From NCBI RefSeq assembly GCF_039523795.1, contig NZ_BAAAFZ010000007.1, positions 124,001 to 188,000 of the forward strand: DNA of 64,000 nucleotides, in the 5' to 3' direction. Positions 19,630 through 28,783 of this stretch are shown here, one piece after another. The notes under the pieces are model-generated. The model made no database searches and was not told the origin of the DNA. It was given only the letters and a program-made list of their open reading frames with translations. Both the position numbers and the translations under genes were made by a program. This stretch comes from Craurococcus roseus. GTDB taxonomy: Bacteria > Pseudomonadota > Alphaproteobacteria > Acetobacterales > Acetobacteraceae. Every line of letters starts with the position of its first letter. The first letter of the stretch is position 1.

Positions 19630-20994
19630 ATGCGGTTTGAGGAGCCTGGGATCCTGCACCGGCGGACGGTGGGCGGGACGATGCGGTTCGAACGGTCTGC
19701 GGCGCTGCGGGAACGGGCGCACGCGGCCATCCCCGGCGGGGCGCACACCTACGCCAAGGGCGACGACCAGTTCCCGGAGCGCTCGCCCGGCTTCATCGCG
19801 CGCGGCGAGGGCTGCCGGGTGTGGGACGAGGACGGCAACGAGTTCGTCGAGTACGGCATGGGGCTGCGCGCGGTCGCGCTCGGGCACGCCTTCCCGCCGG
19901 TGGTGGAGGCGGTGCGCCGGTCGCTCGACATCGGCACCAACTTCTCGCGCCCGCACGCGATGGAGGTCGAGTGCGCGGAAGCGCTGCTCGCCGCCGTGCC
20001 CTTCGCCGACATGGTGAAGTTCACCAAGGACGGCAGCACGGCCGTCACCGCCGCCGTGAAGCTGGCGCGCGCCGCGACCGGCCGCGACCTCGTCGCCATC
20101 TGCCGCGACCACCCGTTCTTCTCCTACGACGACTGGTTCATCGGCACCACGCAGATGGACAGCGGCATCCCGCCGGTGGCGACGAGCCTGACGCGCACCT
20201 TCCCGTACGACGACCTTGCCGCCTTGCGGGACCTGTTCGAGGGCGAGCGCGGCCGGATCGCCTGCGTGCTGCTCGAAGCCTGCAAGTACGAAGACCCCTC
20301 CCCGGGCTACCTGCACGAGGTCCGGCGGCTGTGCCACGCCAACGGGGCGCTGCTGATCCTCGACGAGATGATCAACGGCTTCCGCCTCGCGGTGGCGGGC
20401 GGGCAGGAGCACTACGGCGTCGAGCCCGACCTGAGCACCTTCGGCAAGGCCATGGCGAACGGCTTCGCGGTCTCGGCCCTGGCCGGCAAGCGCGAGTACA
20501 TGGAACTGGGCGGCATCCGCCACGACCGCGACCGCGTCTTCCTGCTGTCCACCACCCACGGCGGCGAGGTGCCGGGCCTCGCCGCCGCCCTGGCGACGAT
20601 GCGCGCATACCGCGAACTGCCGGTGGTGGAGACCATCGACCGGCAGGGCCGGCGCCTCGCCGAAGGCCTCAAGAGCGTCATCGCGGCGCACGGGCTGTCC
20701 GAGCATGTCCCGATCACCGGCAAGCCCTGCAACCTGGTCTTCGGCACGCTGGACCGCGACAAGCGCCCCTCCCAGCACTTCCGCGCGCTGCTGATGCAGG
20801 AGTTGATCGCCCGCGGCGTGATCGCCCCGTCGCTGGTCATCAGCTACTCGCACGACGACGCCGCGGTGGACCGCACCGTCGAGGCCTTCGACGGCGCCAT
20901 GCCGGTGTACCGCCGGGCGCTGGAGGAGGGCTTGGACGGCTTGCTCGCGGGCCCGCCGACGGCGCCGGTGTACCGGCGCCGCAACCGCGTGTAG
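19630..20994 (+). CDS. Class-III PLP aminotransferase, glutamate-1-semialdehyde aminomutase-like
   Basis: This fold-type I PLP enzyme has 454 residues from ATG 19630 or 437 from ATG 19681; both starts read MRF and neither has a strong ribosome-binding site. Landmarks are the IPGGAHTYAKGDDQ start typical of the HemL group, the cofactor-phosphate region KFTKDGSTAVTAAVKLAR, the LILDEMINGFR aspartate that pairs with the pyridine nitrogen, and the Schiff-base lysine in STFGKAMANG. The HemL resemblance does not prove glutamate-1-semialdehyde as substrate: alphaproteobacteria commonly make aminolevulinate through HemA (ALA synthase), and HemL-like aminotransferases also modify sugars or amino acids. 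It follows a glycosyltransferase on the same strand. Confidence 0.85.
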   Translation: MRFEEPGILHRRTVGGTMRFERSAALRERAHAAIPGGAHTYAKGDDQFPERSPGFIARGEGCRVWDEDGNEFVEYGMGLRAVALGHAFPPVVEAVRRSLDIGTNFSRPHAMEVECAEALLAAVPFADMVKFTKDGSTAVTAAVKLARAATGRDLVAICRDHPFFSYDDWFIGTTQMDSGIPPVATSLTRTFPYDDLAALRDLFEGERGRIACVLLEACKYEDPSPGYLHEVRRLCHANGALLILDEMINGFRLAVAGGQEHYGVEPDLSTFGKAMANGFAVSALAGKREYMELGGIRHDRDRVFLLSTTHGGEVPGLAAALATMRAYRELPVVETIDRQGRRLAEGLKSVIAAHGLSEHVPITGKPCNLVFGTLDRDKRPSQHFRALLMQELIARGVIAPSLVISYSHDDAAVDRTVEAFDGAMPVYRRALEEGLDGLLAGPPTAPVYRRRNRV

Positions 20995-21430
20995 GGACGC
21001 CGGAGGGCCGCAGGGCGGCTGCGCCGTCCGCGACCGTCGAGGGGCGCCACCCGGCGGGTGCCCGGCACGCGAACGGCCCGCGCGGGACACCCCTGGGCGT
21101 GAATCGCTTGGCCGGCAACCGTGCTCGACCCGCGTCCGCCGAGCCGTCCGGACCGCGCGCGGCGCTGGGACGAGATCCTCCCGGCAAGCCCGGCGTCGTC
21201 GCTGAACAACGCCCAAGGCGGATCGGTGCCCGCAGCGCCGGCCGAATCCGCCGGCGATCCGCTTCCGGCCGCCCGGTCCTGTGGCAGGACGAGAAGGAAC
21301 GGTCGCAACGCCCTGCGGAAAGCGGATTCTCGCGCCGTCGCTAACGGCGTAAGCTCGCGCCTCCCCGATTCGCGCGAGTCGCCCCCCGCTGCGCCCACTC
21401 CGCTCGCACCAGCGCCGCATCGCCGGCATC
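20995..21430. other. Intergenic region upstream of the helicase gene
   Basis: These 436 bases hold no complete gene. The last part (from 21353) is in frame with the helicase and encodes a plausible N-terminal Q-motif-like sequence (PLRSHQRRIAGI), so the gene may really begin inside this region from a non-standard start. The rest shows no recognised feature. Confidence 0.5.
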
Positions 21431-23311
21431 GTGTCCGCCATCGCCTCGGGCGAGGCGGGCGCCCTGCGCGACGTGCTCGCCGCGGTGACGCCGGGCGGCG
21501 GCAAGAGCGTGCTGCCGCTGATCGCGGCGTCGCGGCTGATCGAGGCGGGCATCGCCGACCGCGTCTGCTGGATCGTGCCCCGCGATTCACTGCGTTTGCA
21601 GGCGGAGGAGGCCTTCGCCGACCCGAACTGGCGCGCGGCGCTCGGGCACGCCTTGTCGGTGCGCGCGGCGGAGAACGCGCCCGATCCGTGCCGCGGCCTC
21701 TCGGGCTACGTCACCACGTACCAAGCGGTGGCGGCGGCGCCCGACCTGCACCTCGCCGAGTTCAAGCGCCGGCGCTATCTGCTCGTCATCGACGAGGTCC
21801 ACCACCTGCCGGCGCTGGCCGACGCGGACCCGAGCGGCTTCGGGCCCCTCCAGGCCGGCGCCGACGTGGAGGCGTCCTGGTCCAAGGCGATCCTGCCGCT
21901 GCTGGAGCTGGCGCGGGTGCGGCTGCTGCTCTCCGGCACGCTGGAGCGGGCGGACGGGCGCGGCATCCTGTGGCTGCCCTACCGCGAAGGGCCGCGCACG
22001 CGGACGCGCGAGGTCGACTTGGACGCGCCGGGCTGGGCGGTGGTGGGCTACTCGCGCGCCGCCGCGCTGGCGGAAAAGGCGGTGCTGCCCATCACCTTCG
22101 GCGCGCTCGACGGCGAGGCGCGCTGGCTGGACGAGGGGCGCCGGCCCGTGGGGCCGCACCGGCTGTCCGGCGACTACGAGACCACGCGGCAGGCGCTGTT
22201 CACCGCGCTGCGCACCGAATTCGCCGACGCGCTGCTCGACGAGGCGCTGGACGCGACGCGGCGGCTCCGGACGGAGCGGCGGACGAAGCTCGGCTTGGCG
22301 CCCGGGGAGCCGGGGCGGGGCCTGGGCAAGCTGCTCGTGGTGGCGCCGGACCAGGAGAACGCCCGGCGCTACCTCGCGCGCGTCCACGGGCGGATGCCGG
22401 CGCGCGGGCGGGAGACGGAAGCGCGGCTCGCGGTGTCCGACGCGGGGGACGCGCACGAGGCGTTGGCGGCCTTCCGCTTGCAGCCGCAGCCCTCCGTGCT
22501 GGTGACGGTGGCGATGGCCTACGAGGGGCTGGACGCGCCGGAAACGGCGGTGGTGGCGGCGCTGACGCACATCCGCTCGCGCCCCTGGCTGGAGCAGATG
22601 GTGGCGCGGGCGACGCGGGTGGACCCCTTCGCCGGCGCCTGGGAGGAGCAGCGGGCGCTGGTCTACCACCCGGACGACCTCCTGTTCCGCCGCTTCCGCG
22701 AGCGGATGGAAACCGAGCAGGGCACCCTCGCCCGCCACGCCAAAGGGCGCCGCCAGCCCGCCCTGCCCTTCCCCGGCGAGGCCGGGCGCGACGCGGACGA
22801 GCCCGCGGCCGGCATCGTGCCGCTGCACTCCAACGCGCTGGCGCTGCGCTTCGAGACGCTGGCGCCCGGCCCCGATTTTGCGGCGCGGCGGCCGGAGGCA
22901 CAGGACGACCTGCTCGACCCGCCCTCCGTGCTGGAGCGGCGGCTGCGGCACCGCATCGGCGAGCTGGTGGCGGCGCAGGTGGTGGAGGACGAGGAAGCGC
23001 TGCGCCTGCCGCGCGCCGGCGGCAACTACCACCGGCTCAATGCGGTGCTGAAGCGGGTGCTGGGCAAGGGCCGCGGCGAGATGGGCGCGGCGGAACTGGA
23101 CGCGGCGGTTTCCTGGCTGGAGCGCAACCGGCTCGCCGACCACCTGCACCTGCTGGACGGCGACCGGCGCTACGACTTTGAGGCTCGGCGGCGCGCGGGG
23201 CTGTGGCGGCCGCCGCGCGGGCGGTCGAGCGCCGGCGTCGAGCGGGCCATGGAGGCCGGGCGGCTGGGAGGTGGCGGGCGGCCTTCGACATCGCGCGGCG
23301 GAAGGGGTTAG
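21431..23311 (+). CDS. Superfamily 2 DEAD/DEAH-box helicase
   Basis: This SF2 helicase has about 626 residues from the GTG at 21431. Motif I (Walker A) is AVTPGGGKSVLPL, motif II is VIDEVHHLPAL, and motif III is LLLSGTLERADG. The C-terminal RecA domain has ATPMAYEGLDAP-like and VARATRVDPFAG segments standing for motifs V and VI. It probably remodels nucleic acid using ATP. Upstream of the GTG the frame stays open to a stop at 21350-21352 and encodes LRSHQRRIAG, which looks like the start of a helicase core. No ATG, GTG or TTG exists there, so the true start may be a rare codon (CTG 21389 or ATT 21368) or the gene may have lost it. No partner nuclease or defence gene is adjacent. Confidence 0.8.
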   Translation: MSAIASGEAGALRDVLAAVTPGGGKSVLPLIAASRLIEAGIADRVCWIVPRDSLRLQAEEAFADPNWRAALGHALSVRAAENAPDPCRGLSGYVTTYQAVAAAPDLHLAEFKRRRYLLVIDEVHHLPALADADPSGFGPLQAGADVEASWSKAILPLLELARVRLLLSGTLERADGRGILWLPYREGPRTRTREVDLDAPGWAVVGYSRAAALAEKAVLPITFGALDGEARWLDEGRRPVGPHRLSGDYETTRQALFTALRTEFADALLDEALDATRRLRTERRTKLGLAPGEPGRGLGKLLVVAPDQENARRYLARVHGRMPARGRETEARLAVSDAGDAHEALAAFRLQPQPSVLVTVAMAYEGLDAPETAVVAALTHIRSRPWLEQMVARATRVDPFAGAWEEQRALVYHPDDLLFRRFRERMETEQGTLARHAKGRRQPALPFPGEAGRDADEPAAGIVPLHSNALALRFETLAPGPDFAARRPEAQDDLLDPPSVLERRLRHRIGELVAAQVVEDEEALRLPRAGGNYHRLNAVLKRVLGKGRGEMGAAELDAAVSWLERNRLADHLHLLDGDRRYDFEARRRAGLWRPPRGRSSAGVERAMEAGRLGGGGRPSTSRGGRG

Positions 23312-23519
23312 GGGCGCGCGGCCGGCGGAGTCGCCCGACCTCCTTGCTGCCTCACTCGCCCCCGGTCAAAGGGCGCGGTTCGAGCGTCGGTGGGTGGGGC
23401 GCGGCCTTTTTGTGCCCGGGTCGCGGGCGTTCGTCGTCGTCGGCGCGCGGGCCGGGGAGCGCGCCTCCGTGGCGGCTCCCGGGCCGAAGCGGACGCGCCC
23501 GCCGCGGCGGGCGCGGGCT

Positions 23520-24932
23520 TCAGGCGATGAGGAGTTCCTCGGCGCCGTACCGGTCGTCGCCGTAGACATCGGCGTAGGGGATGCTGGGCGGGCGTTCCGG
23601 TAGCCGTTCGGCGATCGCCGGGTCCAGGGTTTCCAGGCTCCCGTCGGCCGCTGCTTCCACCAAGCCTTTCATGGTGATGAAGCCTTCCAGGGTCAGGGCG
23701 CTGACGAGCGCGCTGTAATCCAGGTCCAGCCCCCGGGCCGCCTCGCTCATTTCCTGCAAGAACCGCTGTTCGACCAGCACCGTCGGCGTGCCGCCGAGCG
23801 CGAAGCCGTTGCGGGCGATCGCGGGGTTGGTCTCGCCGGGGTAGAGGGTGAGCAGGTCGTAGTCGGAGTCCTCCAGCGACTCCGCGATCGCGGCCACCGC
23901 GCGCTTGGACGCGTCCGCCACGGCCGGGTCCACGCCGGCGTTGGTCGGCCACAGCACCGACATGGTGACGAGGTCGCCGTCCTCGGCGCGGTAGTTGCCC
24001 TGCCCGTGGTAGTCGAGGAGGAGGTCCGGCTCGAGCCTGGCGACGAGTTCGCGGACCGCGACCGACTCCGGCGCCTCGTCCGCGCCGAAGGGCGCGGCCG
24101 GGTCGTAGGTGCGGTTGAGGTCGATGCCTTCGTTGTTCAAGCGCGGGCCGGTGAGGCCGCGCTCGCCGCCGACCTCGCGCTCCCACCGCGCGAACCCGTC
24201 CGGGTTGACCCGCGGCACCACCGTCACCGTGACCTCGTCCCGGAGCGCCTTGGCCAGCTCGGTGTCGCCAGACAGGAAGTCGAGCAGGTACAGCGCCGCT
24301 TCGGTGCCGATCGGCTCGTTGCCGTGCTGCTGGGTGACGAACAGCAGCTCCGCTTCCCCGGTGCCGACCGTGGCGGCGTGGAGCGGGTTGCCGTCGAGGG
24401 ACTGCCCGAAGACTTCCAGCGAGAGCGTGTCGTACCGGGCGTCGAGCCGGTTCAGGTCGGCGTAGAGCTCGTCGTTGCTGCGGAGGTCGGGGAAGGTCAG
24501 CGTGTCGGGCAGCCACCCGCCCCGTGCGGCCTGGTCCGTGAAGTAGTCGGCGATGAAGAGCTTCGCTTCGTAGGCTTCCAGATCGGACTCCCTGGCGGTT
24601 TCCAGTATGGCGCCGGGCAGGTCGGCCCGGTCCAGGCCGCCGTCGTCGAGCCTGTCCGTCCAGAGCTCGACCTCGTCGACGCCGGCGTTCCGGTCGAACA
24701 GGTTGAAGTACACCGAACGCACGTAGTTTTCCGAGGAGCGGGCCGCGAAGGAGTCCTGGAACTCCTGCGAGGACAGGAACACGTCGTCCAGCGCGTCGAC
24801 CGCGGCCGGGTCCCCGAGATTCACGAACCGCGTCAGGAAATCGCGCCCCGCTGGGTCGGCCGCCCGGCCGAGGAAGGAAAGGTAGAGCGTCTGGACCACA
24901 TCGTCCGGATCGACGGCCGCCGCGATCGTCAT
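23520..24932 (-). CDS. DUF4214-M14 zinc carboxypeptidase fusion, probably secreted
   Basis: This 470-residue two-part protein has DUF4214-like helical repeats at residues 1-165 (VVQTLYLSFLGRAADPAG, NYVRSVYFNLFDRNAG), a module common in proteins exported by type I secretion and in S-layer-associated proteins. Residues 170-400 form an M14-type metallocarboxypeptidase: zinc ligands His203 and Glu206 (QQHGNEPIG) and His309 (LLDYHGQGN), with substrate-binding VPRVNPDG and NNEGIDLNRTYD. There is no Sec signal. The acidic-then-hydrophobic C-terminus (YGAEELLIA) resembles a type I secretion signal. Predicted to trim peptides or peptidoglycan outside the cell. AGGAGG lies 7 bases before the ATG. No transporter genes are adjacent. 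Confidence 0.85.
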   Translation of the reverse strand: MTIAAAVDPDDVVQTLYLSFLGRAADPAGRDFLTRFVNLGDPAAVDALDDVFLSSQEFQDSFAARSSENYVRSVYFNLFDRNAGVDEVELWTDRLDDGGLDRADLPGAILETARESDLEAYEAKLFIADYFTDQAARGGWLPDTLTFPDLRSNDELYADLNRLDARYDTLSLEVFGQSLDGNPLHAATVGTGEAELLFVTQQHGNEPIGTEAALYLLDFLSGDTELAKALRDEVTVTVVPRVNPDGFARWEREVGGERGLTGPRLNNEGIDLNRTYDPAAPFGADEAPESVAVRELVARLEPDLLLDYHGQGNYRAEDGDLVTMSVLWPTNAGVDPAVADASKRAVAAIAESLEDSDYDLLTLYPGETNPAIARNGFALGGTPTVLVEQRFLQEMSEAARGLDLDYSALVSALTLEGFITMKGLVEAAADGSLETLDPAIAERLPERPPSIPYADVYGDDRYGAEELLIA

Positions 24933-25342
24933 CTGTTCGCCTCCTGAGGGGATTGGACAGGGCCTCGCCCTGATGAACGCCAGCGTGAACGACGTGGTTC
25001 GTCGGTTCGCAGCCGGCGGTTGCGGAATGGATGCCGGCGTCCTGCTTCAGCGTGCGACGGGCAGCGCATCGCCGGCCTCGCCGTGTGCGAAACCGGCGTC
25101 CCGGGCTGCCTGATGGAAGCGGGGGCGGACGTGGGGAGCGGCGTGCCGGTGCGTCGGCGCCCTTGCGACTAGGGATGCATGGCTAACGGCTTTGGCGCCG
25201 CCCCCCGGCGGCACTCGGCCCGGGCGCGCGCGGACCTTGCGCCGCTTTCCACGCCGCTCGGCTTCCGGACGAAGGCGCCCTTCGGCGTCGGCCCCGAGTT
25301 GCGGCCCCCGCCGGCGCCCCCGGCGGTCGAAGCGGAGCCGGG
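24933..25342. other. Intergenic region without a recognised gene
   Basis: This is a spacer of about 410 bases between the start of the peptidase gene and the end of the hybrid kinase gene, both on the minus strand. It should contain the peptidase promoter. I find no coding frame with protein-like composition and no clear hairpin-plus-T terminator. Confidence 0.5.
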
Positions 25343-27835
25343 CTAACCCGCCGCTTGGAGCCTGCGGTCGTGCGCGTGCAGCAGCATCGCCACTCGGTCC
25401 GCGAGCTCCGCGCCGGTGATCGGTTTGCGGACCAGGGCGGAAACGCCGCCCTCGTCGCTCCCCAACGCCAGGGCCGCGGCGTCGGCGGCGTAGCCGGTGA
25501 GGAGGATGACCGGCAAGCCGGGCCGCCGCCGCTTCGCTTCCCGGGTGAGCGCGACGCCGTCCAGCCCGGGCATCGCCAGGTCGGACACCATCGCGTCCAG
25601 CGCCTCGCCCCGGTCCAGGAGGGCCAAAGCGGCGTAGCCCTCGCCGGCTTCCAGCACGTCGAAGCCTTCGTCCCTGAGCTGCGCGGCGAGGACATCGCGC
25701 ACCATGGCTTCGTCGTCCACCAGCAGCACGCGCGGGCGCCCCGCGGGCGCGGGGGTGGCGGCCCTGGGCGGGGCGGGGCGGCGTTCCACCGGGGGTTCCA
25801 GCGGGGCCTCGCGCAACCGGCGGGCATCGCCGTCCACGACGATCGGCAGCCAAAGCGAGACCCGGGTGCCCCGGCCCGGTTCGCTCGCGATCGCCAGCGT
25901 GCCGCCCGACCCTTCCGCGAAGCCGCGCGCCATGGCCAAGCCCAGCCCGGTGCCTTGGCCCAGCGGCTTGGTGGTGAAGAACGGCTCGGTCGCCCGGGCG
26001 AGCGTCGCTGCGTCCATGCCCTCGCCGGTGTCGGCCACCATGACGCGCACGTAGCCGCCGGGCCCCAAGCCGTCGGGCGCAGCGGCGGCGGCGTCTTCGG
26101 CCCGCTCCGCGGCCGCCGAGAACACGACCGTGCCGCCGTCCGGCATGGCGTCGCGCGCGTTGGTGGCGAGGTTCACCAGCACGGTTTCGAGCTGCCCGCG
26201 GTCGGCCAGGACAGGGGGGAGGCCGGCTTCCGCGTCCACCTCCACCCGGATCTTCGCGCCGAGCGTCGCGGCGAGCACTTCGCGGAGGCCCCCGAGCAGC
26301 TCGCCGAGGTCGAGGGCGTCGGCCCGCAATTCCTCGCGCCGCGAAAAGGCGAGAAGGCGGCGGGTGACGGCTTCGCCGCGCCGTGCGGCGTCCTCGACCA
26401 TGCCGGCCAGCCGCTCCACGGCGGCGGCGTCGCCGGCGCGGCGGCGGATGAGGATGGCGCCGCCCGAGACCGCCTGGAGGACGTTGTTGAAGTCGTGCGC
26501 GATGCCGCCGGCGAGTTGACCCATCGCCTGCACCTTCTGCGCCTGGAGCAGCGCCGTTTCCGCGTTGCGGCGCTCCGCGATCTCCACCCGGAGCCGGTCG
26601 TTGGCCTCCACCAGCTCCCGTGTCCGCTCCGCCACGCGCGCTTCCAGCGCTTCCGTGTAGCCGCGCGCCTCCTTTTCCCGCCGCTGCAGCGCGGCCGCCA
26701 TCTCGTTGTAGGCCGCGGCGATCTGGCCGAACTCCGAACGCCGGCCGAGGTCCGGGGCCCGCGCCGAAAGATCGCCCTCGCGCCAGCGCTTGGCCACGGC
26801 GAGCAGGGCCCGCGTCGGCCGGGCGATGGAGCGGCGCGCCACCCAAAGGGTGAGGCCGAAGGCGGCGAGGCCCACGGCGCCGAGGAGCGCGGCGGCGCGC
26901 CGGAGGGCGCGCTCCACGTCGGCCATCAGCTGCGGCTCGTGGAAGCCGACCACGGCGGCGAGCCGGTGGTTTGCCGGAGTCGGCGGGGTGTAGCCCACCA
27001 AGCGGTCGGTGCCGTCGATGCTCCTCAGCCGGAGGGTGCCGGGCTCCGTCGCGCTCACCAAGGGCATCGCCGCTGGCGGGAAGCCCTTGCCGACGAACTC
27101 CGCGTGCCGCGCGTCGCGTGCGAGGATCACGCCGTCGGCGTCGGCGATGGTCAGCACGCCGTTGGCGAGCAGGGGGGAGCCGGCGCGCTTGAGGCCATTC
27201 AGGTGCTGTTCGAGCAAGTTGAGGTCCATCGCCGCGACGAGCGTGGCCCCGGGCGCGGTCGCGTCGGCGGCCCCGAGCGGCAGGTAGAAGGGCAGCACGC
27301 CGCCAGGGTGGCCCGGCGGCCGGGCGAAGCGGCCGGCGGTGAAGCCCGGGGCCGCGAGGGCGTCGCGCACCCAGCGGTCGCCCTCCCCACCGGCGGCGGC
27401 GACTGCCGGATCGGATGCGCACGCGACCCGCCCCCCGGGGTCGACGAGGGCGACGAAGGCGAAGCCGGGCGCGCCGCCGCTGAGCTTGGCGAGGCGGCCG
27501 GCGCATTCGTCGCCCGAGCCCCGGAATTCGGGGATCGCCGCCGCGGCGAGCAGGATGCGCGCGCCTTCCGCGATGCCGTCGGCGTTGCCCTTCAGCAGCC
27601 CGGCTTGGTGCGCGGCGAGGCCGTCCAGTTGCGCCTTGCGCTCCGACCACTGCGCCACACCGACCGCGACCTGGAGGCCCACCAAGGGCAGGAGGCAGGT
27701 GGCGGCGATGAGCAGCAACCGGGTGGAGACGCGCGCCCCCCCGTTCCATTCGCGGCGCCGGGGCGGCGCGGCGTCCGCCCCCCGCTCCCGCGACAGCCGC
27801 GGCTCCGGCGCGGGACGCCAAACGCGATGGTGCAT
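25343..27835 (-). CDS. Hybrid sensor histidine kinase (CACHE-HAMP-HisKA-HATPase-REC)
   Basis: This 830-residue membrane kinase has a first transmembrane helix near residues 38-58 (STRLLLIAATCLLPLVGLQV), a periplasmic CACHE-like sensor of about 230 residues, and a second helix near residue 300. HAMP and coiled-coil segments follow, then HisKA (GGIAHDFNNVLQAVSGG, phospho-acceptor His), HATPase (LVNLATNARDAMPDGG, VADTGEGMD, GQGTGLGLAMARGFAEGSGG) and a C-terminal receiver (LLVDDEAMVRDV, phospho-Asp in MVSDLAMPGLDG, Lys in LVRKPI). The ATG at 27835 is used because upstream in-frame sequence is not protein-like. It diverges from the tungstate transporter genes. The signal and output are unknown; a similar but receiver-less kinase is encoded at 39034-40947. 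Confidence 0.92.
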   Translation of the reverse strand: MHHRVWRPAPEPRLSRERGADAAPPRRREWNGGARVSTRLLLIAATCLLPLVGLQVAVGVAQWSERKAQLDGLAAHQAGLLKGNADGIAEGARILLAAAAIPEFRGSGDECAGRLAKLSGGAPGFAFVALVDPGGRVACASDPAVAAAGGEGDRWVRDALAAPGFTAGRFARPPGHPGGVLPFYLPLGAADATAPGATLVAAMDLNLLEQHLNGLKRAGSPLLANGVLTIADADGVILARDARHAEFVGKGFPPAAMPLVSATEPGTLRLRSIDGTDRLVGYTPPTPANHRLAAVVGFHEPQLMADVERALRRAAALLGAVGLAAFGLTLWVARRSIARPTRALLAVAKRWREGDLSARAPDLGRRSEFGQIAAAYNEMAAALQRREKEARGYTEALEARVAERTRELVEANDRLRVEIAERRNAETALLQAQKVQAMGQLAGGIAHDFNNVLQAVSGGAILIRRRAGDAAAVERLAGMVEDAARRGEAVTRRLLAFSRREELRADALDLGELLGGLREVLAATLGAKIRVEVDAEAGLPPVLADRGQLETVLVNLATNARDAMPDGGTVVFSAAAERAEDAAAAAPDGLGPGGYVRVMVADTGEGMDAATLARATEPFFTTKPLGQGTGLGLAMARGFAEGSGGTLAIASEPGRGTRVSLWLPIVVDGDARRLREAPLEPPVERRPAPPRAATPAPAGRPRVLLVDDEAMVRDVLAAQLRDEGFDVLEAGEGYAALALLDRGEALDAMVSDLAMPGLDGVALTREAKRRRPGLPVILLTGYAADAAALALGSDEGGVSALVRKPITGAELADRVAMLLHAHDRRLQAAG

Positions 27836-28068
27836 GGCTCGTGGCCCCGTTTCGTATGCTTCATTATGGGCCGACGCGACGCGCCCGGCCTCCGCCCGAA
27901 TGCTCTCTTTAGCCGGTCCGGCGTGACGCGGTAACGAAAATTCGTCCGCAAGTGGCAAAGCCGTGGAGGTCCGCGGGACGGGGCGCCGCCTCTGGCATCC
28001 CCGGCCGTCCTCCGCCATGTGTCCGGCGCCGGGCGCGACGACGCCGCGTCCGACAACAGGAGTTTCAA

Positions 28069-28776
28069 TTGCACGACCTCGGCGCCGCTTTCTCGACCGC
28101 GCTCGGCTTGGTGGCGGCCGGCGATCCGGCGCTGGCGGCCATCGTGGGGTTGTCGCTGCGGGTGAGCCTGACGGCGGTGGCGCTCGCGGCCTTGGTCGGG
28201 CTACCGCTCGGGGCGCTGTTGGCGGTGGCGCGCTTCCCGGGGCGGCGCGGCGTGGTGGTGGCGTTGAACGCCTTGATGGGGTTGCCGCCGGTGGTGGCGG
28301 GGTTGTTCATTTACCTCCTGCTGTCGCGCTCCGGGCCGCTCGGGCCGCTCGGCCTGCTGTTCACGCCGACCGCCATGGTCGTCGCCCAAGCGGTGCTGAT
28401 CGCGCCGATCCTCGCCGCCTTGTCGCGGCAGGCGTTGGAGGCGCTGTGGGAGGAATACGCGGAGCAGCTCCGCTCCTTCGGCGCGGGGCCGCGGCGGGCG
28501 GTGCCGACGCTGCTCTGGGACGGGCGCTTCGCCCTGCTCACCGTGCTGCTCGCGGGCTTCGGCCGGGCGAGCGCGGAGGTGGGCGCGGTGATGGTGGTGG
28601 GCGGCAACATCGAGGGCTTCACCCGCGTCATGACCACGGCCATCGCCTTGGAGACCAGCAAGGGCGACCTGCCGCTCGCCCTCGCCTTGGGCGTGGTGCT
28701 GATGGCGATCGTGCTGACGGTGAACGCCTTGGCGCAGTTGGCGCGGGACACCGCCGCCCGGTGGGCCGGCGGCTGA
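28069..28776 (+). CDS. tupB: Tungstate ABC transporter permease TupB
   Basis: This 235-residue inner-membrane permease has five or six predicted helices and the ABC permease loop around EYAEQLRSFGAGPRRAVPTLLWDGRFALLT (EAA-type contact with the ATPase). NALMGLPPVVAGLFIYLLLSRSGPLG and VGAVMVVGGNIEGFTRVMTTAI are typical of tungstate/molybdate permeases of the TupB type. The start is a TTG at 28069, chosen because AGGAG lies 6 bases upstream (28058-28062) and no ATG fits. It is the first gene of tupBCA, with the ATPase gene 7 bases downstream. Confidence 0.9.
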   Translation: MHDLGAAFSTALGLVAAGDPALAAIVGLSLRVSLTAVALAALVGLPLGALLAVARFPGRRGVVVALNALMGLPPVVAGLFIYLLLSRSGPLGPLGLLFTPTAMVVAQAVLIAPILAALSRQALEALWEEYAEQLRSFGAGPRRAVPTLLWDGRFALLTVLLAGFGRASAEVGAVMVVGGNIEGFTRVMTTAIALETSKGDLPLALALGVVLMAIVLTVNALAQLARDTAARWAGG

Positions 28777-28783
28777 ACGGCCC

